Origin: Torreya grandis
Lineage: Eukaryota; Streptophyta; Pinopsida; Cupressales; Taxaceae
Assembly: GCA_037957365.1 (NCBI GenBank)
Contig: JARHVA010002004.1
Span: forward strand, 2,620,001 to 2,684,000
Reading direction: 5' to 3'
Length of the DNA: 64,000 nt
The notes beneath the pieces are model-generated. The model was not told the DNA's origin, made no database searches, and saw only the letters and a list, made by a program, of their open reading frames with translations. A program made the position numbers and the translations under genes. Positions 1 to 11,429 of this stretch are shown piece after piece (position 1 is the first letter of the stretch; the number at the start of each line of letters is the position of its first letter).

Positions 1-689
1 TATTTTGATATGTACATGTATAATAACATCTAATAAGAGTTTTTATAGGATCTCATGAAGATAAGGAAGTGTCATGACTAAGAAATGATAATTTAAGCAC
101 AACTATAGATTCTGTCAATTAGCTATGGATTATAATAGTCAGCTACAGATTATGATAGTTAGTTACAAATTATGATAGTCATGTTCTATATTCTCACAAC
201 TCACTACATATTTGTCCATATCATGTTCTAAGGCATTTCAAAAGCTCTTCCAACTATTCCATGATGATCTAGGACCTCTTTTGATACTTTCTATTTTTAT
301 ACATGTCTATATATAAATTCTTATTGAATAATAGTTTTCCATTTATGTAAGTTGTTGTTATAGGCTAAAACTATAGAATTAGAAGATATGGATAATATTT
401 ATTTAAGTCAAATCTCTTTTGTTTAAATAATTGGATTCATGCTAATAATTTGGTTAAACCATATTTGTTAAAAATATTACTTTATAAGTGTTTTATCATT
501 TTTTTCTAACATTTTTATACAATTTTAGTGGAATTTATGTCACTTGTCCTCTTTTCTTCTCATTGCATCAATAACATTTAAATCAGCTAATTTTTTATCT
601 TTTAAACAAATTATGCAAACTCTTGCCTTAAATAATTACAAGATGTTCTTCTTAAACATGTAATCAAATGTCAAAATGACACTAGTATT
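1..689. other. AT-rich stretch, no gene seen
   Basis: I see no reading frame with recognisable motifs and no repeat structure here. It probably belongs to the same degraded retroelement as the gag-like remnant that follows, because that remnant has no visible 5' boundary, but this is inference. Confidence 0.4.
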
Positions 690-1210
690 GCTTTACAAAC
701 TCTTTTACTACTCATGCAGAGTCTATGCAAAACTCTATTGATGCTCTAAATTATAAATTTATGTCTTTTTCTAATGATAATAGTTCTAATTATGATGGAT
801 CTCCTTGTATTTATAAACAAACTCAACCTTATGTGCACACTCCTACCAATCCTAGTTTAAAAATCATGCACTATATGGGTTATGTGGGTGGTGGGCTTGG
901 TAAGTGTGAAACAAGTATTCTTGAACCTCTTTTGCCCAAATTAAATGCAAACTCTAAAGGTCTTGGATATAATAATTCAACTTCTTCTAATATAAAATTG
1001 ACATCTTATTATCCTCCACATAGAAGGACTTTATAATGTAACTTATTTTAAATATACTACTTCTAATGCTCATGCTTTGGTTAAAAATGTTAAACCTTAT
1101 ACGAATTATGGAAAAAATGGACATCATAGCTCTAAATATTAAAAATTGCATCCTTACAAATATTGTGGTAAATAAAACCATGACACATTTCATTGTTGGA
1201 AAATGACTAA
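690..1210 (+). pseudogene. Gag-like remnant with G-patch-like segment and two decayed zinc knuckles
   Basis: The first part (725-1036) is open and contains a glycine-rich stretch (MGYVGGGLGK, followed about 25 residues later by GLGY). It resembles a G-patch, a short RNA-binding module. After a frame change near 1040-1090 the sequence at 1095-1206 reads as two tandem CCHC-type knuckles. The first has Tyr where all three Cys would sit (YTNYGKNGHHSSKY). The second has lost only its first Cys (YKYCGK, stop, NHDTFHCW). Retroelement Gag proteins use such knuckles to bind RNA. Cys-to-Tyr is one G-to-A change per codon and fits cytosine deamination on the other strand. Stops lie inside both knuckles, so this is a dead gene. 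A retroelement purine tract and LTR follow at 1845. The family is uncertain: knuckle style and LTR start suggest Ty1/copia, but a G-patch is not a usual copia feature. Confidence 0.55.
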
Positions 1211-1844
1211 ATATTCTAATTTTAAGGGTAAAACTATTTGGATTCATAAATAAAATGAATCTTCTAGAGATTTTTATGTCTTCTTGAGATAATTCTTATA
1301 ATTCTTCACGTAGAATATCTTTTTCAAGTGACACATCTTATTTTTATCCATTTTGATAACTCAATTCTTCTATGCATTCCTTTATTTTTATTGCATAGGA
1401 TATATGCTTTATTTATAGTTGTAGTGACTAACTTCTTTCATGTAGGTTTATGCACTTTATGATCAAAGTTATCTTTCCTCAAATTTTCCTAGTTGTACAT
1501 CTACTTTTATTACTTTATGTATGTAGATTGTGTTTTTGGCATAACAATTATTAACTTGAAAGAATGGTGTTAGTATTTTTATCTTGTAGATTTGTGGATC
1601 ATTACTCCTTTTGGTTGGTCTTTATTCCATGGCAAATTTATCACCTTGTTTGAAGACAATTTTTGGAGATTCATAGTGGTCATACTTTCTTATTTACGAC
1701 TTTTGGTGGCACCTTCTCTTCTTTCTTCTCTCTAATTTTTTTTTAACTCCTCTTGAAGGAAGTTTATATTAAGGGAGAGTATTATGTAATTTCAACTCAC
1801 TTATTTTATTGTAAAGGTTCTCTCCATGTTTTAACCCAAATTTA
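1211..1844. other. Non-coding 3' part of the retroelement remnant
   Basis: No motif or sustained reading frame is visible between the zinc-knuckle remnant and the purine tract at 1845. If this is one element, its pol region is missing, so it is either deleted or non-autonomous. Confidence 0.35.
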
Positions 1845-1858
1845 AGTTTAATGGGGAG
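1845..1858 (+). other. Candidate polypurine tract
   Basis: AGTTTAATGGGGAG lies immediately before a TG that starts an LTR-like sequence (TGTTGGAGAATTAATC). A short purine run ending in GGGGAG next to TGTTGG is the usual plus-strand primer arrangement of plant copia-type elements. No second LTR is in the window to confirm it. Confidence 0.45.
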
Positions 1859-2152
1859 TGTTGGAGAATTAATCTTAATTTTGGTCCTTAAGTTTATAAT
1901 CTTATCCTAAGTCTTAGTTATGTGTGTATTTATTATATTTGTAAATGTATTTTATTCCTGCCTTTATTAGGTATCACTCATCTCCCTAATCCACTTATTA
2001 GATTTAGAGTTACTTAAATGTAATTCTCCCTTCCCCACATGGAACACACTTCCCTCTCTTTTTAAGGTATTAGGACACAAGTGGCACACACTTGGAGGGC
2101 TTGTAAGGTCATAATGCGGTCTTATATAACTCCCATTTTCCTCTTCTATCTC

Positions 2153-2160
2153 TATAAAAG
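2153..2160 (+). promoter_or_regulatory. TATA-like box in candidate LTR
   Basis: TATAAAAG sits about 295 bases into the candidate LTR and is followed by pyrimidine-rich sequence, as expected for the U3/R promoter of a retrotransposon. Only the sequence supports this; activity is unknown. Confidence 0.35.
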
Positions 2161-2193
2161 AGCCCTTTCTCTACTCTTTTCCTCACTAGAATA

Positions 2194-2219
2194 TCATATA
2201 TATATATCTCTCTCTCTTC
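2194..2219. repeat. Compound (AT)n/(CT)n microsatellite
   Basis: A short AT run passes directly into a CT run within the candidate LTR. It is similar in composition to the longer compound tract at 35614-35688. Confidence 0.7.
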
Positions 2220-2739
2220 TTATCTTATGTTCTTGATTCAATATTATACTTGTGGAGATTTTGGTTGCAAGACTTCCAATAAGATTACATGGGTTTTTCT
2301 CCAATTCATTCAATTTCCCACTTCTAAATCTTGTCTAAACATTTTGGCTTGATATTTTCAAGGTGATTTTATTCTTTTGTATTTATTTACTCATTTATTT
2401 CAATGTTTAAATCAATATTTGATAATATTTATTTTAAAATCCATGCCAAAATAACTTGTCCAAACCTGATTTGTCCTCCTTTGAATGGAGTGGGATGCAT
2501 ATAATGATCTCCTCATCATAAACACTTGTGTTGTCTTCTTAAATTTCACCTATATTTATAAGCTCCTCCTTTATTCTTTGTAAAACAACCTCTTTATCTT
2601 AAGAGGGGAATGGTGGGAGGGTGAGGAAGTTCACCTTGATTTTAGGTTAGGAGAATATCCATCTAGCTAGGGACTTTAAATGCTCTCTTTGGTGGCTCTT
2701 GGCAAAGGGATATAGAGTCTTGAAACCCTTATACACCAA

Positions 2740-3760
2740 GCTCATTGAATTAACTTTTGGTTGCCTAATTTACTTTTGGCACAACTAACTCTTTCTCCAA
2801 GACTGCTTCTTGGGCTACCTCAAATAGCACCTATTCTTTCCAAAAGCCTTTTTGAATTAACTTCCATGAGGGAAAATTATAGGGAACAAACTCCTTTTCT
2901 TGAATTGGTTCTTGGAATACCTCATCTAGCACTTCCTCTCTCTTCTTTGTGCCCTCATTGATTGATTTCCATGAGGGGAATGTGTAATACTTAGCCACCT
3001 TCTCCTTTTCATGAATGGGTGTGGCAGAGGGTGGCTTCACAAGAGAGGGTGTGAAATAGTTAGGGTCATTGGCATAAGAGAGGATTGAAGATGGGATGAC
3101 TTCATATTCTTCATCTAAATGGACCTTAATGATTGGCCTGACTCTTGATAGAGATGAGTTTTGACAAGGCGAGATAATGGGCTAGGTTTGAGCATGAAAA
3201 GGAGTAGGAGAGGGTAGTTGGGGTATAAGGTTAGCTGTTATTTGTCTCAAGAACAATTGATAGTCATTTTATTTTTTGGCTTCATCTTGCCTAACCAAGT
3301 ACTCTTCCTAAAACCTCAATTCCTGCTCCTGAACATAAGCTTGGCATTTAAGATTCTCTTATTGCCTGTAATACTCCTCCTCCTTATCAACCTCTCTTAA
3401 ATTTATTTTGAAATAAGGTATCATCTCCTTAAGTATATTTTTTGATTAACTAGAGAGAGTAAATTTTTTACAAGGATGATATATTGAATCTTGAGGGCCA
3501 CTCGAGGTGAAGCCATGAACATTGCTAACTTGATATGAAGGATAAGAAATGAAAGAACATGCATTTTGATCAAAATAAGGGATGATACATACTAAATAAT
3601 GGTGATTAATAACTTGGGATACTTATACCAACTAATGTTCATAGTGGAATCACCATTGGTGTTTGAAAATGTGCCTCCAAAGGCTAATTACACTGAAAGG
3701 TAACATCAAGAACCTTTTAGTGAGGTGCAAAATGCAATAATGTTCTATTGGGCATGTTAA
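2740..3760 (-). pseudogene. Unidentified coding remnant with acidic/Gln-rich segment
   Basis: One minus-strand frame from about 3590 to 2760 stays protein-like, with about six in-frame stops, mostly TAG. From N to C terminus it shows a Tyr/Ser-rich part, a Glu/Gln-rich charged stretch (NLREVDKEEEYYRQ, YVQEQELRF) that could be helical or coiled, a Pro-rich stretch, and then two copies of a motif with FPSWK (YYTFPSWKSINEG and YNFPSWKLIQKG, about 37 residues apart). A frameshift near 3600 joins it to a further plausible segment reaching 3760 (SWYKYPKLL). I do not recognise the family. It could be the N-terminal part of a retroelement Gag, an extra retroelement ORF, or a host pseudogene. No neighbouring RT or integrase is visible on the same strand. 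Confidence 0.45.
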
Positions 3761-6285
3761 AAACTATTATAGACTCAATTTTCACCCTTGGAGAGGGTTC
3801 TTTAGGCTCTCTCTAATTGAGATACACTATGGGAATAACCCTAGGCTATGGGTCACCTATGGTGGAGTTGGACCTTTAGAGAAGGTTGAATTCCTCTTGA
3901 TGGATCACCTATAATAATGTTATCACAAGAAAAAAGGTTATAAATGGAGAAAGGGATCCTAATAAGGATAACTAGGTGATGAACCAAATATAAAGGGAAG
4001 ACTCCCATAACATTGAACCCACACTACATCTATAAAAGATAATACTAGCTCACACAACCTCCCAATCTAGCTAACTACATAAGTATTTCATAAACTAGGT
4101 CTATGAAGCAATGAATGAAGACAAAGAGGATTTCTAAGACTCACTAAGAGATTTATTTCATGACCAAAATAACACTAATTCAAACCTAAAAGTAACTTGA
4201 AAACACCTTAAAAGAGGTAATCAATAAGGACATAGATATATAATAATCTCCTTCACAAGGCCATCATGCACAAACTGACTAAACACTCATCAAAGGATAA
4301 GAGATAGGTAAAGAAATTATTATTACATCACTAGGTAGTTATTAAAAATGCTTGATAGGATTTAACCTAATCAAGATGAGAATATTTTTCAATATCTCAG
4401 AGAGTCCTCTACTCTTTAAACTTAAAAAGTCCTTATGGATATCTAAATTCAGAGAGCCCCTTACAAATGGGGAAAAATGGGTAATATAGAGAAAGGGATA
4501 AGAGAGAAGAAGGGAACATGCCATCCAAGAACAATAGATGAGTTACCACCTTTCTTGAATGATCCACAAATTTTTTTGTCTAAATAGAACTAATCCATCA
4601 TCAACAAGTTAACCTATATTTGCTCTAATTAGTCTTCAAGTTTTCTCATTGGCTGATAAAATGCACTAGAAGATAAGAGTCTTGTTTTTGTGATGATGAG
4701 TCATGATTATTACTATTATAAGAAATATTCAAGGCTCTAAAATAGAATCAATGCTCTAATTGACACTCTAATCCTCGAATCTCTTTACTTGATATTGTAT
4801 GCCATTTGTGACTTGCTTTTACTATAAATACAAAGTCCTCATGTCCATGAACCTAAAAAATTGATGCCATGTCTACTTTTAGGGGATGAAAAGTGCTTGT
4901 TGGTCAAAGATATGACCATGTCGATAGATAAGACACTTCTCTGTAGTCACACATCTTCCCCTACTCTAAACCTGATCATAGCCTTACTATAGATTGAAAA
5001 CCAATCTCCTGTATTGGTTTTCCTATAATCAATATGTCAATGAAAACCTATAACCCACATAGCTCCTTATTCTTGATCTCTATTAGTTTTAAATAGACCT
5101 ATTATCCTTTGTAGAACTTATGGAAACTAACAAATCACCATATACACATGTCTTATTTAAAGAACAATGAACAAAGTTACAAAATAATATTATGACCCTA
5201 GAATATGAACCCTGCATATTACAAATATTTGAACTAGAGGTTCATATAGAGCTCCAATGGTGTTAGAACTTCATCATTAATCATCTTGAATATATCACTA
5301 TGCCCTTTTAATGGTATTCAACGGAGATGATCCGTTTAGGACTTGTTTTTGTTTTGACCTAGGTTGCAATTATTCTCCACTTAGATTACTTTAGATTTTG
5401 ACCTTTAATATTGACCATCGATCTAATTTTACATGATGGATCACATATTTTTGATCAACCTACTTTCTCAAATTACATGTGCACTATTGATCTTTATCTA
5501 TATGAATGAACATGAGCCATGGATCTTTTGTGAACCTAACATGGTTGAAACACTTTTTAACCATGCATTTAACTTTGAGATTCATTGACCTTTTGAACCA
5601 TCACTCACTATTGATCTTATGTGCATGATCAAATGCACACCATTAAATCTTCAGAACCCACTAACATCATCGATTACCTACTTGTTGATATTACTATGAG
5701 CTTTCAAGATCATGCCACTTGGTAGCTTCTCATTTTATTTCAAGATTTTCTAAATTTTGATTTTATGATCTCCATTCATCTTCAATGTATGATTGATCAT
5801 GCACCATTATATCTTTGGGATCCATTGACACTATCAGATCATCTACTCACCATTGGATCTTGATTTAGCTTCTATGATTTTGACACTTTTTGGATCTGCA
5901 TTCATATTTGAAACATTTTAATTCAAATGGTTACTTTTTGAGGCTTAAACTTGATGTTCCCATGCATATTTCACTCTGAAAGTTTAAATTTAAAGCTTTA
6001 TATCTTGAGATAGTAAGCTCATCAAGACATGTAATTTACAAAGGATGATCTAGGCACAAAGAACTTCATATTTGTGCAATACTTTGGCTCGATAGGATTT
6101 TTTAAGCATACTTAAAAAATACATGATCAAACTAACCCATCCATTTTTGCATGACCTCCTGATGATGGTCTAGTTCTTAAAATCTTGTGTAAGTCATTCT
6201 TTTGATCCTTTAAAGCTCTAGGACTCTACTCAATTGATCTATCTAAGCAACAGCTTGGTATGTGGGCCAAAATTGACCAATAAGT
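3761..6285. other. Non-coding; contains a GATC-rich stretch
   Basis: I see no gene. From about 5320 to 6240 the tetramer GATC recurs far more often than base composition predicts (about 19 by hand count), usually within ATTGATC or ATGATC. The rest is AT-rich sequence without recognisable elements. Confidence 0.5.
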
Positions 6286-7229
6286 TGTAGCTAAAATGTT
6301 TTATGGGTTGTATTATATTTAGGAGATTTTATTTACCACATATTTAAAGATGAGGGTTGGTTCAAAGAAAAACTATATGCATTCTCATTATATGATTAAT
6401 GATATTGGCAAACATTTCATGATACCTCTTAGAAGGAAAATTACTATGGTTAGTTAGAAAATTGTTGATATACATACCCATGTTAGATATTCCATTTGAC
6501 CATAAAATTTAGCTAGTTTAATTACATTTTATTGCCTTGCCTTCTTAATGAAACCTTGGTTGAAATATTCCATAATGGTTGAGACTTGTCATATAACCCC
6601 TCATGTAATATTGCAACCCTATGGGCATATACTCTCCCTTCAATAAAAATACTTCAATTCATGAATTTCTTATTGAGTTGTGTTTACTCCTTGTATGACA
6701 AGATTACAACATAAATTATCAACCATGATAGCTAACACTATAATTTATTAGATAGGTTATTTTACCTATTGAGTATCCATAATAGGCTTATGTAATCTTA
6801 GTACATGTTTCTTGCCTATGTTTTTGAGTACTTGGTTAACTTATTCTTATTATGATTTGTATGGTTGGGTAAGTAATATGGAAAAGTGGGAAAGTTATGT
6901 GTAGCCATTTAGTTGTGATAGTGTATGGTATGACATAACTGATGTTATGTAGATATGTTAAAATTATTTTTGTTGCATCCTTGATAGTATTTATTAGATT
7001 CATAATTAATTTTTCAGAAGATGTTAAAATTGATTGAATTAGACATTTGGAATTTCATGTTTATAGCCATTTTCAAGTGTTTTCATATTTATATTATTGT
7101 GAGTTTATGGTTATACACAACCATGTAGAAGACTGTACTTTATGATGATGATTTGTTATTATCAATGTAAAATGCTTTGTTACAAGAAATTAGATTAGTA
7201 TTGTCTTTTATAAACTTATTCTATATTAG
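6286..7229. repeat. Repeat A copy 1, left part
   Basis: This segment aligns base by base with 36600-37259 plus 43094-43400, for example GCTAAAATGTTTTATGGG at both starts and CTTATTCTATATTAG at both ends. Flanks to the left of the shared start differ between the copies, so 6286 or a few bases later is an element boundary. Total element length is about 1.43 kb. A TG near the start and GGTCA at the end suggest a solo LTR, but no clear target duplication surrounds either copy. It is interrupted at 7229 by gypsy element 1. Confidence 0.75.
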
Positions 7230-9750
7230 TGTTGACCAATTTTGGTCCTATAGGCCAAAATTGGGCTCCCCTCTTTCTTTTCTTGCAAAGCCTATTAGCC
7301 AATTTCTGATGAATTCACCTTACTACAATTTTTGGGTTTTCCCCTTGTGATAGGACCATTTTTATAAAAAAAACCAAGTGATTTGAGTTTTGTAGGTATT
7401 TTAGGTTGATCTGGAACTCATTTCATTTCAAGGAGTTCTGCAGGGTAAGCAAATTACCCTGGGTAAGCCTTTATTGACAGTTAGATGGGCCAATTTCAAA
7501 GGGACATAAATATTTTATAAAAATCCAAAGGTTAGATACCCTTGTGGAGGGTAGGAAAGAAACAAATGGGATGGTTCAAGCAAGTTCTAAAGGATAACCT
7601 TGGACCCAAAGTGCCCTTGCAGAGGGTAGAAGGTCCGTTTACAAAAGGGTCAAGCTAGAAAGCTAAAAAAGGGGGGTTTTCCTTTGGGGAATGTTTGAAG
7701 ACAAAGAAGAATTTCTTCAGACATTTTGTCCAAATAAAATCCATGAGAAACCCAAGGGATGAATTTCTTTAGACAAAATTTTTGAAGGAATTCCTTCAGA
7801 CATTTTTGTCTGAAGAAATTCACCAAGGAAAAGCTGAGACATTGAAGGCACAAATTCCTATAGACAAAATGTCTGAAGGAATTCCTTCAGACATTTTATA
7901 TGAATAAATTCATAAGGAAAAAAACCTAAGGGGTAATTTCCCTTTTTAAGGAAACTTGGCCATCATAAAGGAAATTTTCCATTTTTCTGAAGGGTCACTT
8001 TCCCTTTAGAAAATTTCATTTGTAAAAAGCCAAGGAAATTGCTAAAATGTAGTGATGGGCCTGAGAATATCAACTTCAACAAGGTAAGCTAACCATTGAA
8101 AGTTCAAATGTCTAGTGACAGGCTCGTGAAATTCAAATTCAAGGTAGTGAAAGAGTCATTAGTTTTCAAATGGTGACGATCTCATAGACATTAATTTTAT
8201 GGTGATAAGATAGCAGTTAATTTTTAAATGTTTAAGGATGGGCTTGCCATGAAAAATTTATGGAAATGGGCTAACAATTAAGGAAAATCTAAAGAACATT
8301 TCTTTTAGATAAATTTTTTGAAATAATTCTTTTAGACATTTTATTTGAAAGAATTCTAGAGTGTAAGCCAAAGCATCATTAAAAGTGTGTGTCAAGGTGG
8401 TGAGAAAAGGAATAATTCCTTCAAACAAAATGTTCAAAGGATTTCCTTCGGATGTTTTGTCTGAAAGAATTCAAAGGATTAGAGACTCAAAGATGGACTC
8501 AGTGACCCACCAAGAAAGGAGCCCAAGAGGAGATAAAGAATAGCCCTGAGAGCCTAAAATGCCAGGAAAAGATAAGAAATAGCAAGGAAAGAGAGAGCAA
8601 AATAGTAAATCTAGATTGTGGCTATGTACACATAAGACAACATTTAGAACATTCTAGAAGACACATCCAGCCAAGTGCAGGAATGAACTAGATTAGTTTA
8701 GATGGTAAAGGAGGTGTCGGTAGGAGAAGTAATTACTTGTAGATGGAATAGTCTCTACCAAATAGCCATCAAGGGAACTGCGTGAGCATTCAATAGAGAA
8801 ACCCATTTTTATTTTTTTTAGCATTAATAAGTAGATGGTTGTATGATTTTTCATGAAGAGGTGGCCTTATCATTCAAATAATAAAGTGACCCATGCTTTA
8901 TTAGGAATGTTTAATGTAGTTTGAGTAGCAAAGTCAATGTCTGTGATGTCTAAAACATGGTTCTTTTAGGTGCATTTATGGAAAGATGATAGTAGCATGA
9001 GAGGATTCCCCTTACCAAGGTGTTTAATATAGTATGGGTCACCTGTTCTTTGAAAGGATGAAGAGTCTTTCTCTAAATTATATATATTGTAACCTCTCAG
9101 CTTTGAAAAAGGGATCTCTCTCTTGTGTATGTTGAAACCCTGATAATTTTGCCTTTTAATAAAAAGAATCATTTTTACCTCTATCTGATTCTTTACACTT
9201 TTACTTATGTCTATGTGTTTCCTTGTGTTTAGTCATTTATTTTAATGCTTTCATAGGTTAACACCAGTATATCTAGTGTATCCAAGATCTTCTTTTGTAG
9301 GTTAATAGGAAGTGCTCAGGTTGGAGTATAGAGGCAAAGGAGTAGCCATCTAATAGTGTTATTTTAGAGCACCTATGGTAGGTTCTTCTTTATTATAACT
9401 CCATTAAACCTCTTATTAAAATACTCATGCAGTCTAGTCTTTTGTTTAAATGAAGTGTCTATTAACTCCTTTTGGTGTAAAGTGTTGATAAAAGATGAGT
9501 AGATCAAATAATTTTGGTGCATCACCATTTTAGTTAGGTTCTAATTTTGTAACATCCTTTTCTCTTTTCACCCCCCCATTATTAGTAGTAGAAGTTAATG
9601 ATCTCAAAGGTGCATCAAGGGGAGCTAGCCCTTAAGCTAGAGATTCATTCCTAAAACTTGCTACCCATAGCAAGAGGAATGCCTCCATTGTGTCACATGG
9701 AAAAAATAAGTTGAATCTTCTTTTAAAGGGTGCAATCCATAGTGTCAATA
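7230..9750 (+). repeat. 5' LTR of element 1
   Basis: It is 2521 bp, beginning TGTTGACCAATTTTGG and ending ATAGTGTCAATA, where the 3' LTR has GTCAACA. It aligns along its length with 15986-18595. It contains several copies of an inverted-repeat motif (AGACATTTTGTCTGAAG and variants) between about 7700 and 8470. A CCCCCCCATTATTAG stretch near 9571 recurs near 18412 in the other LTR. Confidence 0.93.
7866..7897. repeat. Perfect 32-bp palindrome in the LTR
   Basis: The sequence reads the same on both strands, centred on GAATTC at 7879-7884, with arms AAAATGTCTGAAG / CTTCAGACATTTT. Imperfect versions occur at about 7770-7820, 8300-8345 and 8410-8470, and at the matching places in the 3' LTR (about 16520-16560, 16600-16630, 17035-17080, 17140-17190). 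The number of copies and their position in the upstream half of the LTR suggest a protein-binding or structural element; no function is shown. Confidence 0.85.
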
Positions 9751-9776
9751 GTTTTTAGCATGCCTGGTGGGACCAT
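9751..9776 (+). other. Candidate primer-binding site of element 1
   Basis: The sequence directly after the 5' LTR contains GCATGCCTGGTGGGACC. Element 3 has a related sequence in the same place (GGTATGCCCAATGGGAC at 45055), so it is probably the tRNA primer site. I could not match it to a particular tRNA with confidence. Confidence 0.5.
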
Positions 9777-9904
9777 TTTTTATTCCCTATGAAGTTTCAA
9801 GATTGGTTTTGGTCATGTTACTACAAGAGTGAGCAAACTAACCCAGCATCCGGTGACTCCATTTTAAAAACTCAGTCTCTTGTTAGAGATCAGCCTGGCA
9901 TCCC

Positions 9905-11100
9905 ATGCCTAAGGTCACCACAAGATCTTCTTCCAATGGTGTTCCTTTCGAATTCATTGAGCTACCTTTAAACTCAGTAAAGTGGCTAAGGTTTGAAAAA
10001 AATCATCCTTACACAACAAACCAATTTCCCAAACCTTCCATAAATACAACTACACAAGGAGACCCAACTTTAACCCTATCATCACCATGGCTTTACCTTT
10101 TGTGGCCTTCAATGGTTAGATCCCCTAGTCCCAAGGATAACCCTTAAGAGTGTTCCTCATTTTAATGGAGAGGGGATAATTACCTTTATTGAGAATATCA
10201 AAAATATAGCCAACCTCTGCAATATCCATAATATCACTAAAGAAAATGTAGCCATTAGATTACTAGCCTTGTCCTTCAAGTGTAAGGTTTTGGTCTAGTA
10301 TGGGACCTTGCCTATGAATTCAGTCAGATCATGAAATGAATTAGGAACCCTCTTGACAAATAGATTTGTAGAGAAGAGTGACCATCTCTCTCTAGCTGAG
10401 AAATTGACCACTATGAAAAGAGCTCCACATGAGTTTATGCAAGATTTTAATACTAGGTTCCAAAAGACTTGGGATAGAATCCCCATTTTAGTGAGGTTGA
10501 CCCCAAGATATGATTTCCTTACTACTTAAAGGCTTTGAACAGTGACAATTATGTCATGATACAGTCCATGGGTGGACAAGTTTTACCCACTACTTATGAA
10601 ATAGCCATAGCTACCAAAAATTATTTGGTGCAAGTAGGAAAGATAGCTCCTAGACCTCATATGCCACTCTTTCCTAATTTATAGCCCTCATTTCAGACTA
10701 CCACATCCACCTTAGCTCCTCTACCTAGTGCAGAAAAATAGGCTACTACCCTTGCAAATGACCTCCATGAAGTTAAGAGTTTACTGCAGAGTGTCACCAA
10801 TGAATTAGTGGCCCTCAAGAGGCAATAAGATGAAAGATATCAACTGAATCAAGGATATCAGTAGTTCAGGTAGACAAATCAACCCCATTTTTAGAATTAT
10901 AATCAATGGTAGGGTCAGATTACCTAGGTCAGACCTTATCAGAGTTATAATCCAAGTGCCCCTTCATCATCCAAGGCTCTTATTCCCACTCAAAATAATT
11001 TGGTACAGGAACAACCTAATTACCCACCACTAGTGTTTGGTAAAGAATAGGTTGCTTATGCTAATGAGTTACCAAATCAATGTATGAATATGCAAGGTGA
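9905..11100 (+). pseudogene. Element 1 gag remnant
   Basis: The reading frame opens near 9905 (MPKVTTRSSSNG) and shifts frame near 10100. It continues with a segment typical of the retrotransposon Gag capsid domain (10134-10500: VPHFNGEGIITFIENI, then NRFVEKSDHLSLAEKLTTMK and FMQDFNTRFQKTWDRIP). Gag would form the particle that packages the element RNA. Stops and at least two frame changes break it. The 10500-11100 part is Gln/Asn-rich and very degraded. No clear zinc knuckle is left. Confidence 0.75.
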
Positions 11101-11429
11101 TCAAATAACCCAATTCCCAAGTTTGAGGCATCAACACAACTTGAGATGGACAACAAGCAAGCTTAATCTGATTCCACTCTTATGAACCAATTGGAAGGCG
11201 AATTCTACATAATCAATTATGTGGGGAGTAAAAATAATCAAGATGATTGTGTTGTAGCCAACTCTAGGTCCAAAAAGAGAGCTATGGAGGAGCTCAAGCA
11301 TTTGTGACATCTTTTTCATCACAAGTGAACTAGAAGTTTCCTAATTACAAGAAGCTAGTTGTAACTTTAACTCCTCAAGTTGCACCTCAAGCTGTAAATG
11401 CCCCTAAATAAAATTCAAAAGGGGGAAAC

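Larger units (their letters stand above)
1859..2341 (+). repeat. Candidate Ty1/copia-like LTR (3' or solo)
   Basis: It starts TGTTGGAGAA directly after a purine tract, contains a TATA-like box (TATAAAAG at 2153-2160) in the middle, and has GGGTTTTTCTCC near 2291-2302, a segment common in plant copia LTR 3' portions. TTCTCCAA is a partial inverse of the start TTGGAGAA. The end is uncertain: either near 2305 or at CTAAACA (2341). With no partner LTR or target duplication visible, the boundaries rest on pattern alone. Confidence 0.45.

Noticed and set aside
7700..8470. Palindromic repeats as a CRISPR-like array
   Set aside because: The spacing is irregular, the same set is present in the other LTR, and the context is a plant retrotransposon.
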